Shown here: positions 1-7,858 of the stretch, piece by piece
Numbering within the stretch: position 1 is the stretch's first letter
How the letters are laid out: the number at the start of each line of letters is the position of its first letter
Assembly (NCBI RefSeq): GCF_014655595.1
Contig: NZ_BNBL01000011.1
Location: 124,001 to 188,000 of the forward strand
Reading direction: 5' to 3'
Source: Streptomyces griseocarneus
Lineage (GTDB): Bacteria; Actinomycetota; Actinomycetes; Streptomycetales; Streptomycetaceae
DNA length: 64,000 bases
Made by a program: the position numbers and the translations under genes
Notes under the pieces: model-generated
Told to the model about the DNA's origin: nothing
The model's input: only the letters and a program-made list of their open reading frames with translations
The model's database searches: none

Positions 1-2
1 AT

Positions 3-479
3 TCCCGATTCTTCTGGGGCCTGCGGCTATACCTGGTGTGCACCCCAACCGGTATGCCGATCTTGTGGTCCCTTGCGAACCCGAAGCCGGACGAGCGCGA
101 GGTGCTGACGGCGATGTTGGATCGTGAGCCGGACACAGTCACCGACCGCCCCGGCCTGCTGGTGATCACGGACAAGGGCTTCGCCTCCAAGGAATTCGAG
201 ACCGATCTGGCCATGCGCGGGGCAGAGCTGCTGCGGCCCTCGTTCAAGCGGGAGAAGCGCCGCAAGGGCGAGTCACTGCTGAAATCGGTGCGGCAACTGA
301 TCGAGTCGGTGAACGACACCCTCAAAGGCCAGCTCGACCTGGAACAACACGGCGGCCGGACCTTTGAGGGCGTCACCGTCCGCGTCGCCCAACGCGTCCT
401 CGCGCTGGCCGCAGCAATCTGGCACAACCACAAGACCGGACAGCCAATCACACGGTCCCTGATCGCCTACGACCACTGA
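3..479 (+). mobile_element. IS982-family transposase, 3' part (cut by window edge)
   Basis: This is the C-terminal half of a DDE transposase. The reading frame is open from the first codon at base 3, so the gene begins outside the window. The translation starts SRFFWGLRLYLVCTPTG and runs through ANPKPDERE, then TDKGFASKEFE, which carries the second catalytic Asp, then LLKSVRQLIESVNDTLKGQ, which carries the likely catalytic Glu. This order is typical of IS982-type enzymes. The end looks intact, with a stop after SLIAYDH. Whether the whole element is functional cannot be judged without the left part. Family assignment is by motif recognition. Confidence 0.8.
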
Positions 480-557
480 TCACTTCGGAATGACTCATCT
501 AGACGTGTTCCGTGCCCAGGTCGGTAATCGCCCGCCGCCCGGACTCCAGTTCGCCCT

Positions 558-587
558 CAAGCACTCCCACTGCAAGCACTCCCACTG
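558..587. repeat. Tandem duplication, 2 x 15 bp
   Basis: Two perfect adjacent copies of CAAGCACTCCCACTG lie between the IS982 fragment and the IS5-type remnant. This looks like replication slippage in non-coding debris. No function is proposed. Confidence 0.8.
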
Positions 588-745
588 CCGCTGCCACGTC
601 CATCGGCGGTCTCCGCGTCATCCCCGCCCCTCCCCCGTCGCAGCGGGCTCGGCTCGGCTCGCGTACTCAACCGGTTCGAGCCGGACGACCACGGGCTCGG
701 GCACCGCGCTCCAGGCCCGGGCCGACGCGAAAGCCGGATCGCGGG

Positions 746-895
746 CGCGTCGACAAGGCGTATGCATCCCGGAAGAACCGCGCTTGCCTGCGGCGGCGCG
801 GAATCCGCTGCACCATCCCTATCCCTGACAAACTCGCGGTCCGCTACGAGGCCACGGCTACCGTCCTCGTAGCAGCCATCAACGAATGGCTGTGA
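746..895 (+). pseudogene. IS5-type transposase remnant
   Basis: About 47 residues are recognisable: DKAYASRKNRACLRRRGIRC is followed directly by a segment ending RYEATATVLVAAINEWL. In intact IS5-type transposases the first block (second catalytic Asp region) and the last block (C-terminal KTA-type helix) are separated by roughly 60 residues that include the catalytic Glu. Here they are fused, so an internal deletion has removed the Glu region. The N-terminal half is also gone. The element is dead. Together with the adjacent IS982 fragment it marks an insertion hotspot. Confidence 0.6.
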
Positions 896-915
896 CCAGC
901 ACATTCAACACGCAC

Positions 916-1377
916 TTAGTCCTCAAAAGGGATGAACCCGGCAAGCGAAGCCCAGTCCAGGGGACGCACGATCGTGGCCAGGTGGGCGAAGGGGTCCTGC
1001 GCAGCCGTTTGGAACCACATCACCGAGAGCTCCGTATGCCCAGGCTCTGCAATGTCCTCGGGCTTCCACCATGACGTCAGTCGAGCATGAACCGCCTCTC
1101 GCGGCATCCACTCCTCGACCCGTCCCTCCGCATCGGCTCGGAGCTTGTCGAGATCGTGCACATACAAATGCGGCGTCGCTGCCATCGCCTTCTCGATGCT
1201 CATCAGACGAAAGCGACGGTGCAGGTGCGGCGTTCCTTCGAGCATACCTTCACGGTCGTCACTTACCGTGAGCTCGCGAAGCTCGGCGTGCACTGGTCCC
1301 ACCTGATAGCTACGCAACTCGTCATTCCTCGTCTGGATCACGGGCCAGAGGGTAGACGTGTCCGACAAGCGGACCAA
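916..1377 (-). CDS. Hypothetical protein
   Basis: This 153-residue soluble protein has no signal peptide or membrane segment. It begins MVRLSDTSTLWPVIQTRNDE and ends LDWASLAGFIPFED. It is rich in Trp and charged residues (WMPREAVHARLTSWWKPED). I do not recognise a family. Codon use is Streptomyces-like and the frame is clean, which supports a real gene. It follows transposon debris and precedes a DUF4913 gene on the same strand with only 19 bases between them, so the two may be cotranscribed. Confidence 0.6.
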   Translation of the reverse strand: MVRLSDTSTLWPVIQTRNDELRSYQVGPVHAELRELTVSDDREGMLEGTPHLHRRFRLMSIEKAMAATPHLYVHDLDKLRADAEGRVEEWMPREAVHARLTSWWKPEDIAEPGHTELSVMWFQTAAQDPFAHLATIVRPLDWASLAGFIPFED

Positions 1378-1396
1378 ACGACGTTCGCAGCACGCC

Positions 1397-2104
1397 CTAG
1401 GAGGGGTCGTACGGTTCCACCGGGAGCGGTTCGAAGGGGGTCTGTGTGTGCCCCTTCGAAGGTGAGCAGGCGGCGAACGGGCCCTGGCGGGGGTCCATGA
1501 GGACCCGCAGGTGCGGATCGGCGTGCTGGAGCCACCATGTGGTCATGCCGAGCCCCGAATCATGGCGCAGGTGTTCCCAGGCCAGCCAGAGCGCGGACAG
1601 CCGGGCCCCCGCTTCGGGGTGCTCCCACCAGCGCGGGCACCAGGTGGCGGACGTACCGTCCAGGGGGCGGCGGAGGGTGATCGCCAGGTAGTCGGTGACG
1701 AAGGCGAAGACGTCGGCGAAGTAGAACTCGGGGCCGTCACCGTAGACGTCCGATGCCGGCATGGGGAAGACCGAACGGGGTTCGCGCGGCGGCTTGGGCA
1801 GGGGGTAGTGCGCCAGCAGCGTGCCCAGGGAGCCGTCACGACGCCCGAGCTCCGTCAGGATCCAGCCCTGGAGCTGGTCCTGCAGTTCGGCGACCTCGGC
1901 GTAGGCGTCCGCCGCGAGGCAGGCGACGAGGCGCTCCCTCCAGTCGGTCAACTGCCGGGCGTGGCGCTCTTCCTCCCTCGCCGACCGAGCGCCGGCCAGG
2001 AAAACCGTCAGGGCCATGTGGTGGGCCTTCCACGCCTCGCCCTCGGCTTCGGCCGTCACCCGCGCCGCCACCCGCTGCGCGTGCTCGATCGCTGAGCTGT
2101 CCAT
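1397..2104 (-). CDS. DUF4913 domain-containing protein
   Basis: This 235-residue protein has an N-terminal charged, probably helical half and a C-terminal half with the DUF4913 signature. That signature is FYFADVFAFVTDYLAITLRR, then WCPRWWEHPEAGARLSALWLAWE, then a WWLQHADPHLRVLMD segment. In Streptomyces such proteins are common on integrative elements and in their neighbourhoods, and their function is unknown. The start at an ATG after a weak purine stretch gives a plausible N terminus. It lies just upstream of the hypothetical gene at 916-1377, which it may cotranscribe. The family call rests on the W-rich block. Confidence 0.75.
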   Translation of the reverse strand: MDSSAIEHAQRVAARVTAEAEGEAWKAHHMALTVFLAGARSAREEERHARQLTDWRERLVACLAADAYAEVAELQDQLQGWILTELGRRDGSLGTLLAHYPLPKPPREPRSVFPMPASDVYGDGPEFYFADVFAFVTDYLAITLRRPLDGTSATWCPRWWEHPEAGARLSALWLAWEHLRHDSGLGMTTWWLQHADPHLRVLMDPRQGPFAACSPSKGHTQTPFEPLPVEPYDPS

Positions 2105-2222
2105 GGAACTGATGGCTGCCTCTCACACCGGGGAACAAGTGCGGTGATCATACGAGGTCACCACGAGGCGCCAGAGGGAGCCGCCGAAGGCCGGCGTCGG
2201 GACCGGGAACACGCGGAAGTCT

Positions 2223-2714
2223 GTGGAAACCTGCGGGAACCTTGAGAGACAGCGGGGTCGGAACGGCGTCCTCATCAAGGTCTGCGACGACAGCGGCGAA
2301 ACAGCGCGACACCGTACATCCATCGGGCCGACCACCGCCGACTTCGCCGACTTCGCCGACTGGACCCCCGGTTCCCGCAAGGAGCTCCCGCGGTGGACGA
2401 GCAACGAGGGCTTCTACGCGTCCCCCGAACCCGTGCCGGCGATGCTGGCCCTGATGGACGTACGGCAGACCAACTACCAGGACCCGCCGTCCTCGCAGCT
2501 GAGCCCGCCCAAGAGCCTGGCCGCCGGAGCGACCGTCGCCCGCGCGGGACGGTTCGACCTCCTGCGGCACGTCGTCGCGAACTGGAAGATCCGGTTCCCT
2601 TACGAGGAACAACTCGCGGTCCGGGACGCGTTGGAGGAGGCAGTCGCCCTCTCCTCGGCCGAACCGGTCGAAGGAGCGCTTGCACTGGCCGGATCGAGTG
2701 AATTCACCCGATGA
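2223..2714 (+). CDS. Hypothetical protein
   Basis: This 163-codon frame has a C-terminal half that reads like a real protein (FDLLRHVVANWKIRFPYEEQ, then helical segments ending LALAGSSEFTR). The first about 50 codons look less natural, and a later start (for example the ATG at 2454) is possible. No signal peptide or known motif is seen. The LLRHVV-NW-PYEE pattern faintly resembles small phage or integrative-element proteins, but that is only an impression. It lies between a DUF4913 gene and the MarR/FAD-monooxygenase pair. Confidence 0.4.
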   Translation: METCGNLERQRGRNGVLIKVCDDSGETARHRTSIGPTTADFADFADWTPGSRKELPRWTSNEGFYASPEPVPAMLALMDVRQTNYQDPPSSQLSPPKSLAAGATVARAGRFDLLRHVVANWKIRFPYEEQLAVRDALEEAVALSSAEPVEGALALAGSSEFTR

Positions 2715-2734
2715 CGGTGCGCTGCTGCCTCGGT

Positions 2735-3223
2735 CTACGTGGTGGAGCCCTTGTCGTTGACGACCGCGTCGAGGTGGACCGTGAGGTCTTCGACCATGCG
2801 CCCGAGCAGGCGGACCAGGTCTCGCTGGTCCCGATCGGACCATGGCGCCAGGGCGTCGGCGAACCAGCCGCGGATGACCTTCAGGTAGCGGTCGATGAGT
2901 TCCTGCCCGGATGCGGTGAGAGTGATCAGGCGGGCGCGTTGGTCGTCGGGGTCGGGGACGCGCTCGATCAGGTCTCGGTGTTCCAGCCCGTTCAGGTGGC
3001 GGGTGACGTGCGGGCCGGCGACCTGCATCTGGGTGGCGATCTCCCCGACCCGCAGGGGGCGTCCGGCCGATTCGAGGATGACCAGGATCGTCACCGCGGG
3101 CCGGTCCAGGACCATCCCTGCGGAGGCAGTGGCCTTCTCGAAGAGCTGTCCGCGGCTCAACGTCGCGCTCAGCCGTGTCATGTGGGGCAGCAGCGCCATT
3201 AGCGCCTCGTTCTCGGCGGACAC
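2735..3223 (-). CDS. MarR-family transcriptional regulator
   Basis: This is a MarR-type winged-helix repressor. The wHTH runs from VLDRPAVTILVILESAGRPL through LRVGEIATQMQVAGPHVTRH to a wing that reads VPDPDDQRARLITLTASG; the DxR wing and LTxxG are diagnostic. I chose the GTG at 3223 because AAGGGAGGG lies 3 bases upstream; a longer GTG start at 3244 has no Shine-Dalgarno sequence. The gene is divergent from the FAD monooxygenase at 3302, and the gap holds two palindromes. It therefore probably represses itself and the monooxygenase until a phenolic or aromatic ligand binds. Confidence 0.88.
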   Translation of the reverse strand: MSAENEALMALLPHMTRLSATLSRGQLFEKATASAGMVLDRPAVTILVILESAGRPLRVGEIATQMQVAGPHVTRHLNGLEHRDLIERVPDPDDQRARLITLTASGQELIDRYLKVIRGWFADALAPWSDRDQRDLVRLLGRMVEDLTVHLDAVVNDKGSTT

Positions 3224-3246
3224 ACACCCTCCCTTGATGGACACCT

Positions 3247-3262
3247 AACTTAAGTATAAGTT
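3247..3262. promoter_or_regulatory. Candidate MarR operator 1
   Basis: AACTTA and TAAGTT form perfect 6-bp arms around a 4-bp spacer (AGTA), in the gap between the divergent marR and monooxygenase genes. This AT-rich symmetric site stands out in GC-rich DNA and shares the CTTA/TAAG half-site with the second palindrome at 3281-3293. It is 23 bases upstream of the regulator's start. Confidence 0.65.
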
Positions 3263-3280
3263 CCGAGCCAGAAGATACAT

Positions 3281-3293
3281 ACCTAAGTTAGGT
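3281..3293. promoter_or_regulatory. Candidate MarR operator 2
   Basis: ACCTAA-G-TTAGGT is a perfect 6-bp inverted repeat around one base. It lies 8 bases before the monooxygenase start, where a bound repressor would block transcription or ribosome loading. Confidence 0.65.
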
Positions 3294-3301
3294 AAGAAAT
3301 C

Positions 3302-4885
3302 ATGGGTGACGGGATCACTACCAACTCGGCCATGACCGACGTCCTCATCGTCGGAGCCGGCCCCACCGGGCTGACCCTGGCCTGCGATCTGGCGCGGCGC
3401 GGTATCGCCTGTCGCGTCCTGGAGCGCGCGGAGCGGCCCAGCACCGCTTCCCGCGCCAAGACCATCCAGCCGCGGGCACTGGAAGTTGCCGACGACCTCG
3501 GCGTCATCGACCGGGTCCTTGCGCTGGGCGCCGTCCGCATCCCCACGCGGCAGTACGACCGCGACCGGGTGGTCTCGGAAGCCGTCGAAGCCGCCGTGGG
3601 CATCGCGGCGCCCGATGTCCCCTACGCCCCGGTCTGGCTCTCGCAGCCATTGTTCGAACAGATCCTGCGCGACCGCTTCGCCGAGCTCGGCGGCCGCGTG
3701 GAGATGGGGGCGACGGTCGCCGCGCTGGCCCAGGACGACGAGGGGGTCGCCGCAACCGTGCACACCGCCACAGGAGGCACACACCAGATCCGCGCGCGGT
3801 ACGTCGTCGGCTGCGACGGAGGCCGCAGTCCGGTCCGGCAGCAGATCGGAGCGACGCTGCAGGGAACCTCCCTGCCTGGGCAGAGTTGGCACCTGGGCGA
3901 TGTGCGCGTCCAGGGCCTGGAACGCGGCCGCCAGCACCTATGGATGAGCCCCGGCCACGGAATCCTGTCGCTGTTCCCGCTGCCCAGCACCGACATCTGG
4001 CAGTTCCAGGCATCCGTCCCGGCCGACCCGACGGAGCCCGAGCAGCCGTCACTGGAACTGTTCCGCCGCATCTTCACCGAGCGTGCCGGCGTGCCGGGCG
4101 TCACCATCACCGATGCCGACTGGCTGTCCCTGTACAAGATCAACGTATGCCTGGTCGACCGGTACCGCGTCGGCCGCGTCTTCCTGGCCGGGGACGCCGC
4201 GCACATCCACTCGCCCGCCGGCGGCCAGGGCATGAACACCGGCATCCAGGACGCCTACAACCTGGGCTGGAAGCTCGCCGCTGTCCTGGAAGGAGCCAGC
4301 CCGGCGCTGCTGGACACCTACGAACACGAACGGCGCCCCGTCGCCCAGGCCGTGCTGCGCGACAGCACCTCCCGGCTCCACGCGGTCATGCGGGCCGCCG
4401 GCACCGGCGACGGCTCGTCCGCCCAACGCGACCTGACCGGCGACTTCACCACCGGCCTCACCATCTCCTACCCCGACAGTCCCCTGTCCCACCACACCCC
4501 GCCCCACCGCGGCATCCTCCGGCCCGGCGACCGCGCCCCCGACGCGAACTGCCTGCACGCCGCGACCGGTGAGCCGGTCCGGCTGTTCGACCTGCAACGC
4601 GGCCCGCACTGGACCCTGCTCTCCTTCACCGACGGAACCAGCACCTCCCATCCGGCCCGCGCTCAGGCACACGTCCCGCTGCGCACCCATCAGATCTCCG
4701 CCGACACGGCGGCGACCGGACCTGACACGGTCATCGACACCGAAGGCGATGCCTACCGCGCCTACGGAGCCGGCGGCGATGAGTTCGTACTCATCCGCCC
4801 GGACGGCTACATCGCCGCTCGCTTCCCCCGCGAGGCACACGACGCCGCCCTCCGCCAAGCCACTTCTCTGGCGGCCACGGCATGA
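3302..4885 (+). CDS. Class A FAD-dependent aromatic monooxygenase (PheA/TfdB type)
   Basis: This 527-residue flavoprotein hydroxylase should use NAD(P)H and O2 on an aromatic or polyketide substrate. The N-terminal Rossmann motif is VLIVGAGPTGLTLACDLARRG. The DG motif is VVGCDGGRSPVRQQIGA, and the GD motif is VFLAGDAAHIHSPAGGQGMN. A C-terminal thioredoxin-like region of about 120 residues (GDRAPDANCLHAATGEPVRL onward) is normal for this subgroup. An internal ATG at 3332 would start MTDVLIVG, but the first ATG is kept because of a weak AGGTAAG upstream. It is divergent from and probably regulated by the MarR gene. The substrate is unknown; self-resistance or detoxification (rifampicin- or anthracycline-type) is possible. 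Confidence 0.88.
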   Translation: MGDGITTNSAMTDVLIVGAGPTGLTLACDLARRGIACRVLERAERPSTASRAKTIQPRALEVADDLGVIDRVLALGAVRIPTRQYDRDRVVSEAVEAAVGIAAPDVPYAPVWLSQPLFEQILRDRFAELGGRVEMGATVAALAQDDEGVAATVHTATGGTHQIRARYVVGCDGGRSPVRQQIGATLQGTSLPGQSWHLGDVRVQGLERGRQHLWMSPGHGILSLFPLPSTDIWQFQASVPADPTEPEQPSLELFRRIFTERAGVPGVTITDADWLSLYKINVCLVDRYRVGRVFLAGDAAHIHSPAGGQGMNTGIQDAYNLGWKLAAVLEGASPALLDTYEHERRPVAQAVLRDSTSRLHAVMRAAGTGDGSSAQRDLTGDFTTGLTISYPDSPLSHHTPPHRGILRPGDRAPDANCLHAATGEPVRLFDLQRGPHWTLLSFTDGTSTSHPARAQAHVPLRTHQISADTAATGPDTVIDTEGDAYRAYGAGGDEFVLIRPDGYIAARFPREAHDAALRQATSLAATA

Positions 4886-4982
4886 CCCTGCCCAAGCCCA
4901 GGACGATGCGGACGGCGCCGGGCCGCTCCCGATCACATGCGGGCCGGAGGCGCGCTGCCAGTCGTGCTCTCGCGCTCGGCAG

Positions 4983-6101
4983 TCAGGATGGCTGGACTTG
5001 ATCGAAGAGGGCGAGGGCTTCGGCGGGGTCCGGGCTGACAAGGCGTTCCAGACCGGCCGTCGTGATTTTCGCCCACCTGCCGGCCCGTGCCCACATCTGT
5101 TCCTCGAAGGCGCGGACGGTCTCGTCCAGATCTCCAGGGCCGGTGGCGATGGACTCGGCGAGTTCGGCGCCTTCCAGCATCGCGAGGTTCGCGCCCGCCC
5201 CCAATGGGGGCATCAGATGGGCGGCGTCGCCCAGTAGCGTCACCCCGAGGACGTGGGTCCAGGTGTGGGACACGGGCAGGACGTAGAGGGGGCGGTGGAC
5301 GAAAGCGGTGGCGTGGCGGAGGAGGTCGAGGACGGGAGCGGCCCAGCCGTCGAACAGAGCCAACAGGCTCGATCGCACGGCTTCCACGTCGGCCAGGTCC
5401 AGGTTCGTGTGCCAGTCCAGCGGCGCGCGGAACTGGGCGTACACCTTGACGTGGCCGCCGCTGTTGCGCTGGGCGACGAGAGCTCGGTTCACGCCGTACA
5501 CCGCCACGGAACCGTCGCCGACCAGCCGGGCGAGGTCAGGGTGGCGGGTGTCGACGTCGTCGAGGGAGGTCTCGAACAAGGTGACGCCGGTGTAATGCGG
5601 CGTCACCGACGAGACTGCCGGGCGGATCCGGGACCAGGCGCCGTCCGCGCCGACCACGAGGTCGAACGTCTCCTGCCGCCCGTCCGCGAAATGAACCAGC
5701 GCGCCATCCCGGGTCCCCGGCACCACCTGCGTCACGCCCCGCCCCCACTGGACGTCGAGGGGGCCGAGCAGCAGGTCACGGAGTTGCCCGCGGTCGATCT
5801 CGGGATTGGCCCGGTCATCTGGACGGGGTCGCCAGTCGCGTAACACGGTCCCGTCCGCGTCCAGGATGCGCATGGCCTGCCCCTCGGGGCGAGACAGCGC
5901 CTGGAACTCCGCCAGCAGCCCCGCCTTGTCCAGCGCGAGCTGGCCCAGCCCTTCCTGCAGGTCCAGCGTGCCGCCCGGGGGGCGGGCATCTGGGGCGGGA
6001 TCGCGTTCGAGGACGGCGACGGGGTAGCCATGGCGGTGCAGGACACGGGCGAAGGTAAGGCCGGCAGGGCCGCTCCCGACCACGGCGATACGGTGTCTCA
6101 T
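4983..6101 (-). CDS. TetX-like FAD-dependent monooxygenase
   Basis: This single-component flavin monooxygenase belongs to the TetX/PHBH-like group of about 370 residues. The FAD-binding motif is RIAVVGSGPAGLTFARVLHR, the DG motif VVGADGAWSRIRPA and the GD motif GVTLLGDAAHLMPPLGAGAN. The PGGTLDLQEGLGQLAL block is typical of TetX relatives. The start is set at the ATG at 6101; a TTG 11 codons upstream is possible but atypical. It is divergent from a TetR gene across a short gap with an ATACA-C-TGTAT palindrome. A paralogue of the same type lies at 27319. The function is probably oxidative inactivation or tailoring of a small molecule; the tetracycline link is only by family. Confidence 0.85.
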   Translation of the reverse strand: MRHRIAVVGSGPAGLTFARVLHRHGYPVAVLERDPAPDARPPGGTLDLQEGLGQLALDKAGLLAEFQALSRPEGQAMRILDADGTVLRDWRPRPDDRANPEIDRGQLRDLLLGPLDVQWGRGVTQVVPGTRDGALVHFADGRQETFDLVVGADGAWSRIRPAVSSVTPHYTGVTLFETSLDDVDTRHPDLARLVGDGSVAVYGVNRALVAQRNSGGHVKVYAQFRAPLDWHTNLDLADVEAVRSSLLALFDGWAAPVLDLLRHATAFVHRPLYVLPVSHTWTHVLGVTLLGDAAHLMPPLGAGANLAMLEGAELAESIATGPGDLDETVRAFEEQMWARAGRWAKITTAGLERLVSPDPAEALALFDQVQPS

Positions 6102-6105
6102 ATCG

Positions 6106-6116
6106 ATACACTGTAT
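6106..6116. promoter_or_regulatory. Candidate TetR operator
   Basis: ATACA-C-TGTAT has perfect 5-bp arms. An overlapping 8-bp palindrome TATCGATA lies at 6101-6108. Both sit in the 47-bp gap between the divergent TetX-like and TetR genes. The TACA/TGTA half-sites resemble classical TetR-type operators. Confidence 0.55.
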
Positions 6117-6148
6117 TTCTCCCTTGCGATGCAACGCAACAGATCGGT

Positions 6149-6841
6149 GTGACCATGACTGTGTGGGACCGGCCGGAGCCGCCGACTCACCCCGTGCCGC
6201 TCGACCGGGAGCGGATCGTCGCCGCCGCCATCGCGCTGGCCGACGAAGGCGGGCTGGAGGCAGTGTCGGTGCGCAAGGTCGCCGCCCGGCTGAACGCCGG
6301 CCCGATGCGGCTGTACGGATACATCTCCACCAAGCAGGAGCTGTTCGACCTCATGGTGGACGAGGTCCACGCCGAGATTCTCCCGGAGGAGCAGCCCGGT
6401 GACTGGCGGGAGGCGCTGCGCGTCCTCGCCCACCACACCAGGCAGGCCGCCCTCCGCCACGAATGGCTGGCCGACCTGCTCGGCGGCCGCCCGACCCTGG
6501 GCCCGAACGGCCTCGCCGTGACCGAGGCCGCGCTGGCCGCCCTCGACGGCCTCGCCGACATCGACACCGTCATGCGCGCCGTGGAGACTGTCAGCGCCTA
6601 CTTCACCGGCGCCATCAGGCGCGAGATCGCGAACCTGCGGGCCGAGCGCGCCACGGGCCTGTCCAAACGCGACTGGCAGCGCGCCTCCGGCCCGCATGTG
6701 ACAAGGATGTTGGCCACGGGCCGCTTCCCGGCGCTGGCCAAGGCCGTGTACGACGGCACGGACGTGGACGCCGAGACATCCTTCACGACCGGCCTGGACT
6801 GGGTCCTCGATGCCGTGGCCGCCAAACTCACCCGGCCTTGA
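6149..6841 (+). CDS. TetR-family regulator (TetR C-terminal type)
   Basis: This 230-residue repressor has the helix-turn-helix at residues ~25-70 (RIVAAAIALADEGGLEAVSV, KVAARLNAGPMRLYGYISTK, QELFDLMVDEV), the usual TetR pattern with the YGYI recognition region. The C-terminal ligand-binding domain is of the TetR_C kind seen beside antibiotic-modifying genes. The first codon is GTG (MTMTVWDRP); an ATG two codons later is equally possible. It is divergent from the TetX-like monooxygenase and is its likely repressor. Confidence 0.88.
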   Translation: MTMTVWDRPEPPTHPVPLDRERIVAAAIALADEGGLEAVSVRKVAARLNAGPMRLYGYISTKQELFDLMVDEVHAEILPEEQPGDWREALRVLAHHTRQAALRHEWLADLLGGRPTLGPNGLAVTEAALAALDGLADIDTVMRAVETVSAYFTGAIRREIANLRAERATGLSKRDWQRASGPHVTRMLATGRFPALAKAVYDGTDVDAETSFTTGLDWVLDAVAAKLTRP

Positions 6842-6944
6842 TCGTTTTCTTGGTCCGGAGAAGGGCCGGCGGACTTACAGACGTCCACCTGCCCCGCGTC
6901 TTGAAATCGGCCGGCACGTGATCGGTTGCCGCTCGGAGCCGCCC

Positions 6945-7160
6945 TCAGGAATCCGGGCCGCGGGCAGGGCACTGCCAGTCGGCCGCGTCGATCGCATCGC
7001 CCGCCATGTCACTGAGATGGAAGCAATTGCCGTTGGCCCACACCGTGACCGAATCCGGGCGATGGTCGACCTGGAACGGCTCGTCTCCACGCAACGTCCC
7101 GGACCAAGAACCGTCCTCTGCCGGCGAGTGAGTGACAACGCCCCTGAAGAAACCCCGCAA
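6945..7160 (-). CDS. Small hypothetical protein, probably 5'-truncated
   Basis: This 71-codon frame reads naturally in its body (GSWSGTLRGDEPFQVDHRPD, then SVTVWANGNCFHLSDMAGDA and a C-terminal AADWQC). Its first about 8 codons, however, lie inside the hydrolase 3'-end remnant on the other strand. The native N terminus was therefore probably lost at the recombination junction near base 7138. No family is recognised. It may be non-functional. Confidence 0.4.
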   Translation of the reverse strand: MRGFFRGVVTHSPAEDGSWSGTLRGDEPFQVDHRPDSVTVWANGNCFHLSDMAGDAIDAADWQCPARGPDS

Positions 7161-7205
7161 GCTCTTGCCGCGGCTGTCGAGCGGGCCCTCGCCCGCCTGA
7201 ACTGA
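7138..7205 (+). pseudogene. Alpha/beta-hydrolase 3'-end remnant, copy A
   Basis: The frame ends APEETPQALAAAVERALARLN followed by TGA and AAGGGAC. The same ending, with about 87% DNA identity over 72 bp by my count, occurs at 12501-12572, where it is preceded by the hydrolase-like sequence VLENAGHFAPE. Only the last about 22 codons survive here. The two copies are in direct orientation and bound a 5.3-kb cassette. Confidence 0.6.
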
Positions 7206-7303
7206 AGGGACGACGCCCAGCCAGGAGCCCCGCGTTGCATCCCTGAGCGGCCGGCGCGACCGATCACTTTGGCCCTGCGTGCGCTTGAGGCGCCCGTGCT
7301 CGC

Positions 7304-7858
7304 TCAGCGCAGGTCGAGCAGCATCACGTCATGGAGGTCCGCGCCCTCCCACGGGCGTGCCTCGCCGATCTTGCGGTATCCCCATGCCCGGTAGGCGGCC
7401 GACGCGGGCTTGCTGCCCGGGTGGACGTTGAGCAGCACGCGCTCGGCCTCGAGGCCGTCGAGCAACGTCTCGTGTAGTCGGCGCGCGATGCCCTGCCGGC
7501 GCCATGGCTTGCGCACAGCAAGTTCCATGAGGCCGAAGGTGCGGTGCCCGTCCTCGCGCCGCATCTCTTCGGGCACGGGTTCAGTCAATTGGTCCCACCA
7601 GCCCGTGTTAGGCCCGAGGGGATAGCCGTACGCCATGCCGACCGGCTCGCCGTTCTCCGCACCGGCCAGAGCGGCGCGGAAGTTGCCTTTGCGGGTCTGA
7701 GAGCGGAAGCGCCGGAAGGTGACTGCCACCTCATCCGCGGTCTCGTTGTACGGCGGCTTCGCGAAAGCCTCGGCGTAGACCAGCCTGAACGCCTCCTCGG
7801 CCTGAGCGGCGGCAGAGCCGTCCATGCGCTCTACCGTGATGGCCCCTTGCTGCGTCAT
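7304..7858 (-). CDS. GNAT-family N-acetyltransferase
   Basis: This 184-residue acetyltransferase carries the acetyl-CoA-binding motif A as LMELAVRKPWRRQGIARRLH (core RRQGIA). It is followed by the usual beta5-alpha4 region VLLNVHPGSKPASAAYRAWG with a Y residue in the general-acid position. There is no signal peptide. Its start overlaps the stop of the upstream TPR-XRE regulator by four bases (ATGA), so the two are translationally coupled and likely act together. The substrate is unknown; self-resistance or modification of a cassette product is possible. Confidence 0.85.
   Translation of the reverse strand: MTQQGAITVERMDGSAAAQAEEAFRLVYAEAFAKPPYNETADEVAVTFRRFRSQTRKGNFRAALAGAENGEPVGMAYGYPLGPNTGWWDQLTEPVPEEMRREDGHRTFGLMELAVRKPWRRQGIARRLHETLLDGLEAERVLLNVHPGSKPASAAYRAWGYRKIGEARPWEGADLHDVMLLDLR

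Noticed and set aside
6875..7267. 130-codon minus-strand frame covering the hydrolase remnant
   Set aside because: Ser/Arg-rich shadow; the similarity to a frame at 12448-12876 is just the antisense of the duplicated hydrolase 3' end.
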